From NCBI RefSeq assembly GCF_000330505.1, contig NW_004443615.1, forward strand, positions 128,666-192,665: a DNA stretch of 64,000 nucleotides, read 5' to 3'. This stretch comes from Entamoeba invadens IP1. Lineage: Eukaryota; Evosea; Mastigamoebida; Endamoebidae. Positions 44,503 to 53,872 of this stretch are shown here, piece after piece (the stretch's first letter is position 1; the number at the start of each line of letters is the position of its first letter). A program made the position numbers and the translations under genes. Under the pieces are notes generated by a model, which was given only the letters and a program-made list of their open reading frames with translations, did no database searches and was not told the DNA's origin.

Positions 44503-46194
44503 ATGAACGCAGAAGGACTTGAGTCAGACAATAACATCCGAGCTATAACAGAGGAAATCAATGGACTTATCGATCAAGTTGGGACAAATGTTGACGAGAT
44601 CCAAACAATGGAGATATACAGAACAGTTCAAAAAGCCCTTCGTGAATTAGTGACGACAACCGACGTCACCCAGCTACTGAAGAATTTAGTGTTTACTTAT
44701 AACAAACGACACTTAAGTCCTCAAACGTTTCCAATAGCTGTAACTGAAGTGTTTGAAACAGTGAAAGTGTCTTTAGTTAATGTGAACACATATATTGGAG
44801 CATGTAAAATGCTTCTTTCTCTTCTTTTAATAGCACCAGAGAAAGAAGCCATCGTCGAGTTAGTTAAAGACGTGACGAAGTATTTCTGTGAGGAGCTTTC
44901 AAGGCTTTGCGAGATCAACGAAGTCAAGAAGCCGATTTTTCTCTTCTTACTTAAAATCGTCAAAAAGCTTATTCTTCACTTTAAGTCGCCGACTCTGATT
45001 ACTTCCAAAGACTTTTTAATAACACTCAACATCGTCGCAACAAAGCTGATTCTTCTCCAGAACTGTGAAATTGAATCAAAAGAATTGGACAGAACGATTG
45101 AGCTCTCCATACAAAACGAACAAGTTGTTTCTGATATGCCAACGTCATTGCCGTTCCCCGTGAACTTCAAATACGTCTTATTTTCAACTCTTAAACCGAT
45201 CGAAAGACTCACATCAACTCTCATTCTATTGACACAAAGCGTTGTGATGACACAACAAATATACGAAGAAATGTATTGCAATACATTAGAGCATTTAGTG
45301 GAGTTGATGAAATCATTTTCAAAGCTTATTTCACTGTTAGACTTGTTCCTCACAGGCAATAGATTAGTTCAGTTGTTTTCCTCGAGAATTTTATATGTTG
45401 TACTTTCGTTGGTTCCGGTGCTCCAACGGAAATGCATTGTCGACACACTTCAAAATGACATTTCCGTGTTACTTGCGCTCTTACTTAATGATCCAGCGAA
45501 CGATGAAATACTCAACGAAGTATATATTAAGTACTTGGGGGCACTTCCAGGCAACGACAATTTAGTGCGGTTCCTCTGTAGTCGTCGTGAGATCGGATTT
45601 TTCATTCGAGAAGTTGGGAATTTTGATATGCAGTCGATTGGAAATGTGGTGACGCCACAGACACTCCAATTTTTACCAAAAGAAGCACTGGTGTCGATCA
45701 GTGACGCAATTCGCGCGAAAATGCCATCTCTGACGGCTTCCCGAGTGCTCTCCGTTATTATGCGGTCACTCCCAAGTTACACACAAACTGCAGTGGAGAG
45801 GGGTGTTGGGGACACAATTGAATATGCTCCTTTACTTGTCTGTCTGAACAAAGAGTGTTGTCAAACGATCATTCGTGGATTTCAATGTGATGGACTGGAA
45901 CATTGCTTTTGGCTTGCATTCTTTTTCAAATACGCCACAGTTGGTGAAGGCGAAGAAGTAAAAGAAGTTGGGGAAGGTCTGAAAGAGCAGTTCATTGCCT
46001 TTTTGAGAGCAGAGGCGACGGGAGAAGTGGTTCCGCTTGTCTCGAAGGTAGTTGTGGTCAACATCAGTAGTATTCAAGTGATAGAAGACATTGAGAAAAT
46101 GATGTTGAATGCAAGGGAATTAGTTTTAAAGAATGGGGATGCTTCTGATGTGTGGAACAAATTCATCACAAAGGTAGTGGGGTGGAAAATTTGA
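44503..46194 (+). CDS. Large helical (HEAT-like) protein, unknown
   Basis: The 563-residue product is predicted to be almost entirely alpha-helical, with Leu/Ile/Val-rich amphipathic helices throughout (for example IGACKMLLSLLLIAPEKEAI and LVEKMKSF-type repeats), suggesting an alpha-solenoid. No signal peptide, membrane segment or catalytic motif is seen. I cannot assign a family. It converges on the large minus-strand gene whose restored 3' end is at 46261, about 67 bp away. Confidence 0.82.
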   Translation: MNAEGLESDNNIRAITEEINGLIDQVGTNVDEIQTMEIYRTVQKALRELVTTTDVTQLLKNLVFTYNKRHLSPQTFPIAVTEVFETVKVSLVNVNTYIGACKMLLSLLLIAPEKEAIVELVKDVTKYFCEELSRLCEINEVKKPIFLFLLKIVKKLILHFKSPTLITSKDFLITLNIVATKLILLQNCEIESKELDRTIELSIQNEQVVSDMPTSLPFPVNFKYVLFSTLKPIERLTSTLILLTQSVVMTQQIYEEMYCNTLEHLVELMKSFSKLISLLDLFLTGNRLVQLFSSRILYVVLSLVPVLQRKCIVDTLQNDISVLLALLLNDPANDEILNEVYIKYLGALPGNDNLVRFLCSRREIGFFIREVGNFDMQSIGNVVTPQTLQFLPKEALVSISDAIRAKMPSLTASRVLSVIMRSLPSYTQTAVERGVGDTIEYAPLLVCLNKECCQTIIRGFQCDGLEHCFWLAFFFKYATVGEGEEVKEVGEGLKEQFIAFLRAEATGEVVPLVSKVVVVNISSIQVIEDIEKMMLNARELVLKNGDASDVWNKFITKVVGWKI

Positions 46195-46260
46195 ATGTTT
46201 ATTGTGTTGGTTGAGTGTGTTACGCCATCAAAAGTTGTTTGAATACGGTGAATATTTAAA

Positions 46261-49200
46261 TTATTGAGTTACTCTGGTTTGGAATGTTCGTCTTGTGTTC
46301 TCCGACTCTTCCCTTGTTTGCAATATTTGTTTAATGCGGTTGTATACACCAAATGCATCTACTTGTGAGTTTTCTTGTTCAAACACTTTCAACGAATCGA
46401 ACAAACCATATCAAAGCCATACGCTGCTTTCTCGACTAATTGTGAGTCTGTGTCATTCATCAATTGCAACACATCGACATACTCTTCGAATCCGTCAAAG
46501 TTTGTAACGAGTTCTTCAGGGAGTCCATTTTCTTTCATTTTAATAAAGTCGGTTGTGGAGAAGTTCTTCTCGATGTCCACAAATCTCTCGTCACATTCCG
46601 ATGGTACAAAATTGATGAGGAAGAGGTGGAGGGTTTCTTTTAAGACCAACAAGAGTTGTTGGTAAGCTCCTATATTCTTAATTTGGGAGTGCACATGAAT
46701 TGCTTTCAAAAAGAGTTTTGAGACGACGACAATTGTGGTTTCATTTGGTCTTCTCAAGAATTCGTAGAACAGTTGAGACGAGAAGAACGTGTTGATTCTT
46801 TTTTGTGTGAATTCGTCGTTGACCGTCAACAGGCGTCTCAACACATAAAACGAATTTTCAAGTCTGTCGAATGAAACGGTGTCAATCACTGTTTTGAAAA
46901 CGACTTCTTGATACCAATCGTTACTCCCAAGGTTTAAACAGACTTCTTTTGAGAGTTTTATATCCATCAACTTCCTCACTACATACTTCAAATTTCTAAA
47001 GATGAAGCACTTCGTTTGATTTAAGTCGATTTCTTTCGCAATTTCTACACATGCCACTTCGTTTGTTGTCGGGTTTAAAAGACGTAGAATCAAGTGGAAG
47101 ACGGGAGTGAAACTTATTTCTCGATATTCGTCTTCGTCGATCTCTGACGTTGGAAACCACTGTGAATACGCATTCGCTAAGCTTTTAAACACCTCCACAC
47201 TCTCGGGAATTTGTTCAACCAAATTTCTGAAATCAAATTCTTGGACATTACACATGAAAGTGCTTATCCCAAGTTTGTTCATTTCTTTCCCTTCAACAAT
47301 TGCATCCCGCGAAAAATCGTTTGAGAGTTTTAAAAATTTCAGCACAACAGCCGCCGCAGTTTGGCTTCTTACACTCGAGAGTCTTGCAAACAATTCGCAG
47401 ACTAAACAAATGAACTCCGGACACTCGATCTTACATAGAGAGTAAAACGAGAAACACGTGTTAACCGTGTTGCACATCTCTATGAGGACATCTACGTTGT
47501 TCACAAATTGCATGAAGAAGTCGATGGCTTTGAGCACATTCAAACTTTTTAAAGGGTTTGGGTGTTTGACGAGTATCTCTTTTGCTATCCACAACACGTC
47601 ATAGAGAGCTCGAGTGTTATCATCGAGAGCCCATTGTTTCAAGTTGTATGAAATCCTTCTCATCCCTTCAGGAGAAAATGCTCTTTGCTCAAGGTGTCTT
47701 GCTATGACAAATGTGAAGTAGAATTTCAACGTCTCAACTTCATTTTTGTACCACATCGCGTAACTCATTTCAATATCATTCCCCGCACATTCTTTATTCA
47801 ACACTTTTCCAACATGTGGGTAGTCGATTTTAAAGTCGTCTTGTCTCTCATACACCAGTACAATGGGGAGAAACTCGTTGGAGGTATTCGGTAAATTGTC
47901 TTTGGTCATCCCTCTCGCAAAAGTTCTGAATTCGTTCTCACAAATTGTCACATAACTCTTCCCATTTTTACCATCTTTGCATATTTCAAAGGCGGTGCCG
48001 CGTCGCCTGAACCAATAATAACACTCTTTGTCACAAACAACACGTTTCAATACACCAGATACCAATTTGTACTCTTTATCTCCTTGCAATTCAAGACGGA
48101 AAACTACATTATGCACATCAATTTGGTAGTCATTTGTCTTCTCCATCAATTTGTACTTCACTAGAAATATCGGCCGATGCGTTTTGGGGACGATAGGACA
48201 ACTCTCACTCACACATGGCGTTATTTCTTCCACTTCATAGTTGTTTCTTCCACTCAATGAAATGAACTCTTCAACGCAATCATTCGTAGAAACGTCGTTC
48301 AATGCCGTCCAACAATCAATTTCACTCCCCATTGCGTAAATATAATTATAAAGGAGTTCATTCTTTGAATTGTTCTCTTCTGTTCTCACAACACAACTTT
48401 TTATTACATCAGACGACAGTAGCGCCGTGAATATCGAATATTTGTATATCGACTGCGTCTGATTGAATCGACAAACAAGTTGATTGTTCATATTGAATTT
48501 ACTCCTCTTTAATGACCACTCTTGTACTAACGAAATAACTTTTTCTTTTGCGGTATCAAAGACTTCGTCAGAAGACTCATCAACACATTTTTGAAACACT
48601 TTCAGCAACAATCTCCGCGACTTCACACAAGTCACTCCAAATGTCGCGTCTTTCATTAATGGAATATTCCCGTCTTCGTATGACGGGAACAAACAATTTG
48701 CCAATAAAAGTGCACTCTTTTCAATTGTATTACACGACAAATTCGTGTTGAAAATGCGCGAAACAAAGTAGCTTGCAACATACAATTCAGTGTTTTCAAA
48801 CCCATTTGGAAAGACCCAATTGCCACACACAAAGTGTATGTGTGACATGAACAACTCCTCTAAATATGTATTGTAAAATGTTCCATCTTTCACGCATTGA
48901 GCAACAAGCATCTTCTCGGGACCACTCATCGAGGTGAAGTCAAAATGTGTGTTCAAGTCGAAGGGAATAGAAAGACCCAACTTCTTCATATGTTTGAAAA
49001 CACACAAAGATGTCACTTCTTTGTTTGCGATAGTCGCCATCTCTGCGAATGAAAGATTATTAACTCGACGTTTCAACTTCTCGCAATGTGGTATCAAAAG
49101 TCTGAGAATTGGAAATGCAAGTGCATTAAATTGTCTTAGAAAAAGTATGTCGTGTTCACTCCGAATCACTTCTTCTTCGTCGTCGCTTCTATCGAGAAAC

Positions 49201-50018
49201 ACTTTAAATACACTCTCTGAAAACTTCATCACGTCGTCTTCGGTGACTTCAATTTTTGTCGCGTTGAAGTCCATTTGAAACAACAAGGCTAATAGAGTTT
49301 GTTCGTATATCACCGTCTCAATCCGGTGATTCTCTGTTCTCTGAATACGCTTGAATAGCGTGGTAATCAAATTCTCGTCTTGAAACACTCTCACAACTCG
49401 TTTGGATATTTGTTCATCACACATCAGAGAAAATACAGCATAGGCACTTAATACGTCAAAGTCTCGCAAAAACATTTTGATGTCCCCAAATTGTGTTTTT
49501 CCAATTTGTAAAGCGCACGCGGCAACGACGTCCAATACCTCATCATTAAAATTCGATGCGTCAAATTGTCGAATCTCATTCAAAAATTCCGAGACAATTT
49601 TTGGAGTTATAAGTGCCATGTCTCCCGTTTCTACAAACAGTGGGTTGTTTTTAGACAATTTTCTACTCACGTGTTTTCTTTTTTTCTTAACATTTAAAAC
49701 TGTTTCTTCTAATGTATCTCCCAATGCCTTCCTTTGAAATGATTTCTTTCTATACAAATCGTCAACACTCAATCCCGTTTTTTGAGAGATGTACATCGCA
49801 GTTTCTGCATCAAAAAATCCAATCTTAGGGAAAAATGATGGGCTTTCGTCTCCTTTTGAGAACGGGAGATTGTAAAGTGTTGGAATAAAAGTTTGAAGTT
49901 TGTCTCTTTTAGGGAAATAAAGGTTATGTGAAGGGACTTCGGTGCAAGAAAAAATGGTACAAAATTGAAGAATTGTTTGGTTGAGAGAGTAAGTAAAATT
50001 CTCGTTTGGGGATGTCAT
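46261..50018 (-). CDS. Large uncharacterised protein with apparent frameshift near its end
   Basis: The frame from the ATG at 50018 (a TTG lies 12 bases earlier) runs 1209 codons to a TGA at 46391-46389. Coding-like sequence continues in another frame for about 46 codons to TAA at 46263-46261 (it includes DAFGVYNRIKQILQTREESE). The switch is at a GTTT run at 46406-46403, where one missing T would explain it. No intron fits: splicing at that GTTTGT gives only a 21-bp intron and the wrong frame. The protein has an N-terminal basic patch (KKKRKHVSRKLSK), a possible nuclear localisation signal, and is otherwise a mixed, largely helical sequence. No family is recognised. Confidence 0.75.
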
Positions 50019-50337
50019 ATACCAATTCAAGATTGCTTACTAAATAAGTATATCAGTTCATATTTTATTATTATAGTTTAATTTATTATTGAAATAGTTT
50101 TATAGTTAAAACCTCAAAATGTTTTTGAGTTTGTATAATCATTTTATCGGACATTATTATATAGTTTTTGAATTGAATGATTTGTAATTGTTATATTCAT
50201 TACCGAAATATTACAAATTAAAATCTTAGTCATTTTGATTATAATGTTATAAGTATATTAAATAAAATATTATTTATTTCAATGAGTTATAATATGGCAT
50301 ATAAAGTCCATAATAAAAAACTATAAAACATTAATTT
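50019..50337. other. Divergent AT-rich promoter region
   Basis: Spacer between the large minus-strand gene and the HAD-like gene. No element is recognised. Confidence 0.5.
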
Positions 50338-50964
50338 ATGACTCACACAATCAAAGGAATAGCATGCGACTTTGGCAATGTTTTATTTGCGGACGGTTCT
50401 ATTGAAGCTGTGAAAAAGCTTTCCAGCCAGTACGACAAAGACTTGATGATGTATGTACTAACTTCAAAAAGTGAGATGGGGAAACGTGTTCGAGCAGAAG
50501 ACACATATTGGCCGACATATGAAGAGTCCGCCCGAAGAATTTTAAAGGAACACGACATTTCATATGATGAGGTAGTGGATGTGTGGTTCAATTCATATAC
50601 ATTGAACACTAAAATGCTTCATTTTCTTCAAAGAGCCAAAGTTAGTGGAATAAAGATTATAGCATACAGTGGCAACATAAGAAAACGAGTTGAATTTCTT
50701 TATCAAAAGTACCCCGAAGTACCCAAAGTGTTTGATGTTGAAGTTTTCAGTTATGATTATAATATGAGTAAAGAGAATATTGTGTTTACTGAACATATGG
50801 TCGAGAAGTCTGGACTCCAAGCAAATGAAATTGTTTGGATTGATGATGTCCTTCCGTTCAAAGTTTTTGCAGACAGAGTTGGAGTCAACTTTGTGTCATA
50901 CAGAGACGAAGCCAAGTTCATCGAACAGCTGAAAGAGCATAGTCTTGACAAGTATTGGGAGTGA
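50338..50964 (+). CDS. HAD-superfamily hydrolase-like protein
   Basis: The 208-residue product has a HAD motif I, ACDFGNVLF (nucleophile Asp at about residue 11). It matches the DFGxV form seen in phosphatases such as the glucose-1-phosphatase group, in which the second Asp of DxD is replaced by Gly. Motif II is AYSGN (about residue 106), and the distal acidic motif is VWIDDVLPF (about residue 177). A helical cap insert lies between motifs I and II. The protein is cytosolic and the substrate is unknown. Loss of the usual second Asp is known in this subgroup and does not by itself mean inactivity. Confidence 0.8.
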   Translation: MTHTIKGIACDFGNVLFADGSIEAVKKLSSQYDKDLMMYVLTSKSEMGKRVRAEDTYWPTYEESARRILKEHDISYDEVVDVWFNSYTLNTKMLHFLQRAKVSGIKIIAYSGNIRKRVEFLYQKYPEVPKVFDVEVFSYDYNMSKENIVFTEHMVEKSGLQANEIVWIDDVLPFKVFADRVGVNFVSYRDEAKFIEQLKEHSLDKYWE

Positions 50965-51013
50965 TTAATTAATTAATTAATTAATTTAATTTTTATTAAT
51001 TAATTAATTAATA
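50962..51013. repeat. ATTA/TTAA simple repeat, inverted around a T-run
   Basis: Two blocks of four to five TTAA-type repeats are separated by TTTAATTTTT immediately after the HAD gene's stop. The array is self-complementary and could fold in the 3' untranslated region. Confidence 0.8.
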
Positions 51014-51481
51014 ATTCATTCACACATTCAAAACAATTAAATTCAGTGACATGTTATAATTAGTTCTTTTTAATGCCTTAATAATGCGTTGCACATGACG
51101 ATAGCAACACACTTATTATATAGAGTTTGTATTATTTAATTAATATTTTAATTAAATATTAATAAAAGTGAATTAAAAGAATTTACCACCAGAAATGGGA
51201 ACCGAAAACTACTCATTTTTTGAGCAATAAATTACACATAAATAATACACATTTTATTAATGAATTGTTGTATATTTATTATATACCAGGGTCGATAAAA
51301 ATTAACTGATAGTTCCATTTACTATCGTTTTGGTACAATAATTCAAGATTAAGTTAATACTAAGCACTCGGGTGCGTATAAAATGGCCATAAAAAGTGTT
51401 ACAAAAAAATGCTGACCTTTTCGATCCGAATGTGTAATTCTTGTCGCGACAAAATGTTTTGAAGAGATCTGAAAAAAAGAG
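50965..51481. other. Intergenic region
   Basis: Apart from the TTAA repeat at its beginning, this is AT-rich spacer leading into the promoter of the kinase-SH2 gene. A minus-strand frame at 51349-51531 overlaps that gene's start and is not called. Confidence 0.5.
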
Positions 51482-53038
51482 ATGTCGTTGAATATCACCT
51501 CGTCTGCTGCAACGAGTAAGAGTAAAATCAATCAGTTCATGCAGACCACTTTATTAATAGAAGAGCAAAATCTTGTGATAGGAAAACTCGTAGGGACTGG
51601 GCAGTACGGTTCCGTATACAAAGCGACTATAGCGGGGACGGCAGTTGCTTTAAAAGTGCCGCACCACAGTTTAGAGGGACAAAAGATGGATGACTTTATA
51701 GCAGAGATGAAAAACCTTCGTGGGTCTTGTCATAGGAATGTCGTATTATTTATTGGATTAAGTAAGATCCAAGGACATATATGTATAGTCACTGAATTTG
51801 TCCCTGGGGATTTAGACCATTTAATACACAAACAGACTTCAATGGAGTTGAAGGAGTTCTTAACGTGTAAATTTACGTTTGACATGAAGATGAATATAGT
51901 GTATCAATGCTTGCGAGGTATTCAGTGGGTGCACAACAGATACAATTTAGTCCACCGGGACATCAAACCGTCGAATTTTCTGATTGACAGTAATTTCACA
52001 GTCAAAGTGTGTGATTTTGGCTTCGCCGAAGTCGTGTCACAGGCTTCCGTCAAACAGCGGGGCACGCCTTTGTACGCGGCGCCCGAGACTTTGAATGGGG
52101 ATGCTTCAATAGGAAAAGAGAGTGATATCTATAGTCTTGGTATAACCATATGGGAGTTATTTTATCAGCGATATCCATTCGAAGAGTACTACGATGCGTT
52201 TGAAGATGACTCCGAGAAGTTTAGAACATACTTAAACTCGGGAATACGACCCGTCTTGCCACGAGAGTATCTTGAAGAAAACAAAGATGAAGACCACAAA
52301 GAGCAGTGTGAACAGGTCAATAGTATCTACGGCGAAGGGATGAGAACGACGCCAGTTGAAATGGATGAGCTCATGAAAAGCTGTTGGAACAGTGTTGTCT
52401 CTAAACGGCCGACGATCAATGTGTTAGTGGACAAAGTTGCTTCATTGCAGTTAACGAAAACACTTGGGAACAACAGTGCTGCGGTGTGGTGGAAGGAACA
52501 CTTTTCGAATCGAGGCGATGCGGAGAATGAAGTCACTGTGTATGAGTTCATCGATGCACTTGAAAAGACGCACAAATTGACTCTTGAAAAGAACGAACTC
52601 TTATGTACTGCGCTGAGTGAAGACAACGAAATCACTCATTACTACTTCGCCTTCTTAATTGGGACATTCGGGTACTTCTTCAAGAAGAAAAAACTGTTCA
52701 AGAACATGTTAGATACAATCAAATGCGAGTGGTACTGTCCTAAGATCTCTCGAGAGGTCTCGACGTCAAAACTTGAAGGTAAAACAGACGGGACTTTTCT
52801 TATCAGAGAGTCTAAAAGCACTCCAGGCAACCCTTTAACCCTATCTAAAAGAGATAAAGGAAAGACCATCAATTCGCGCATCAAATGTGATGTTCTTGAC
52901 GAGAGTAAAGTGGTCTACTCCGTCCAAACCAAATCTAAAGAAGTCAAAGCAGAGTCTGTAAAAGATTTAGTCGAGCAACTCATTCAAATGAAAGTCATAT
53001 CAAAGCCATGTACTGATGAAGAAGAGTCTCCCTATTAA
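51482..53038 (+). CDS. TKL-type protein kinase with C-terminal SH2 domain (SHK-like)
   Basis: The 518-residue protein couples a kinase to a phosphotyrosine reader. The kinase (about 32-325) has GTGQYGSVYKA (38-48), Lys58 in VALKVP, HRDIKPSNF (158-166), DFG (178-180) and GTPLYAAPE. HRDIKPSN is typical of Ser/Thr or dual-specificity enzymes rather than true tyrosine kinases. After a linker (about 335-415) comes an SH2 domain (about 417-505): EWYCPKISREVS, DGTFLIRESKSTPG with the phosphotyrosine-binding Arg442 in FLIRES, and a basic strand after it. Kinase first and SH2 last is the order of Dictyostelium SHK kinases. It probably signals from tyrosine-phosphorylated membrane proteins. Single exon. 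Confidence 0.95.
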   Translation: MSLNITSSAATSKSKINQFMQTTLLIEEQNLVIGKLVGTGQYGSVYKATIAGTAVALKVPHHSLEGQKMDDFIAEMKNLRGSCHRNVVLFIGLSKIQGHICIVTEFVPGDLDHLIHKQTSMELKEFLTCKFTFDMKMNIVYQCLRGIQWVHNRYNLVHRDIKPSNFLIDSNFTVKVCDFGFAEVVSQASVKQRGTPLYAAPETLNGDASIGKESDIYSLGITIWELFYQRYPFEEYYDAFEDDSEKFRTYLNSGIRPVLPREYLEENKDEDHKEQCEQVNSIYGEGMRTTPVEMDELMKSCWNSVVSKRPTINVLVDKVASLQLTKTLGNNSAAVWWKEHFSNRGDAENEVTVYEFIDALEKTHKLTLEKNELLCTALSEDNEITHYYFAFLIGTFGYFFKKKKLFKNMLDTIKCEWYCPKISREVSTSKLEGKTDGTFLIRESKSTPGNPLTLSKRDKGKTINSRIKCDVLDESKVVYSVQTKSKEVKAESVKDLVEQLIQMKVISKPCTDEEESPY

Positions 53039-53250
53039 TTCGTTGTTTTCTATTGGAGTCTGTTTTTTCTTAATAGTAATATTAATAATAAAGTCTGTTT
53101 TCTATTTAACGATATTGGGTTTTTACTATTATTTATAATAAAAGTATTATAATTTATAATAAAAATAAAGTGGTTTTTCTAAAAAATGGCTTGTATTTTA
53201 TTTTTTTGTTCTTTTTTTATAAATATGTGTTAAAAATAACAAAAAACGAA

Positions 53251-53478
53251 ATGGCTAAACAACTGAAAAATTATAAAGCTAAAACGAAGAATAGGTTGGT
53301 CTTGAAATGTGAATACGACTAAATAAACTATGTCAACCGGGTTATTCAAAATGAATAAAATGTCATGTTAGATAGAGTAGACGCGTCAAATTATCATTTG
53401 GGTCATATCGAAGACGACAACAAGTGATTTGGAAAAAAAGTCAATGCCCAGGATTTGTTTACCATTAGTTTTAATTAA
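53251..53478 (+). pseudogene. Decayed coding sequence with in-frame stops
   Basis: From the ATG at 53251 a single frame of coding-like composition runs 76 codons and is broken by two internal stops near 53320 and 53356 and a third near 53428. Readable pieces include MAKQLKNYKAKTKNRLVL, NVMLDRVDASNYHLGHIEDD and FGKKVNAQDLFTIS. No family is recognised. It may be the fragment of a gene or mobile element disrupted by point mutations. Confidence 0.35.
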
Positions 53479-53545
53479 TGACAATTTTATTAATAGTTAA
53501 TGGTTTTTAATTAGCGATATTGAGTATTGTAAATAATGGTTTAAT

Positions 53546-53645
53546 NNNNNNNNNNNNNNNNNNNNNNNNNNNNNNNNNNNNNNNNNNNNNNNNNNNNNNN
53601 NNNNNNNNNNNNNNNNNNNNNNNNNNNNNNNNNNNNNNNNNNNNN
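53546..53645. other. Assembly gap (100 N)
   Basis: Exactly 100 N, a placeholder of unknown true size. Confidence 0.99.
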
Positions 53646-53659
53646 CCTCTGAAGAGCAA

Positions 53660-53764
53660 GTTCTCTCAAGAGCGGGCATTTTTGAGACTGAAACTATAAA
53701 TAGAGTTCTCTATCGAGCGGTAATTAAGGTTTGATTGGCTAAAAATGCCCGCTCTTGAAAGAAC
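53660..53764. repeat. 24-bp inverted repeat flanking a third degenerate copy
   Basis: The arm at 53660-53683 (GTTCTCTCAAGAGCGGGC followed by ATTTTT) is matched in inverse orientation at 53741-53764 with one mismatch. Between them, at about 53705-53725, a direct degenerate copy occurs (GTTCTCTATCGAGCGG). The GC-rich core stands out from the spacer. The array touches a gap, so more copies may be missing from the assembly. Confidence 0.85.
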
Positions 53765-53872
53765 AAATTAACCACACCCTCCCGCTTTTGGGAAGTTTTA
53801 CTGTTTTTATATTATTGATTTACTATATACTTATAGTAAAACACATTCAACCAAAATGAAGCAAAAAAGAAT

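Larger units (their letters stand above)
53039..53872. other. Intergenic region with remnant, gap and inverted repeat
   Basis: It contains a possible decayed ORF (53251-53478), a 100-N gap (53546-53645) and a duplicated inverted-repeat motif (53660-53764). Confidence 0.6.

Noticed and set aside
46386..46406. Intron at the GTTTGT near the end of the large minus-strand gene
   Set aside because: The only nearby acceptor that reaches the coding-like frame gives a 21-bp intron and does not restore it; a frameshift is simpler.
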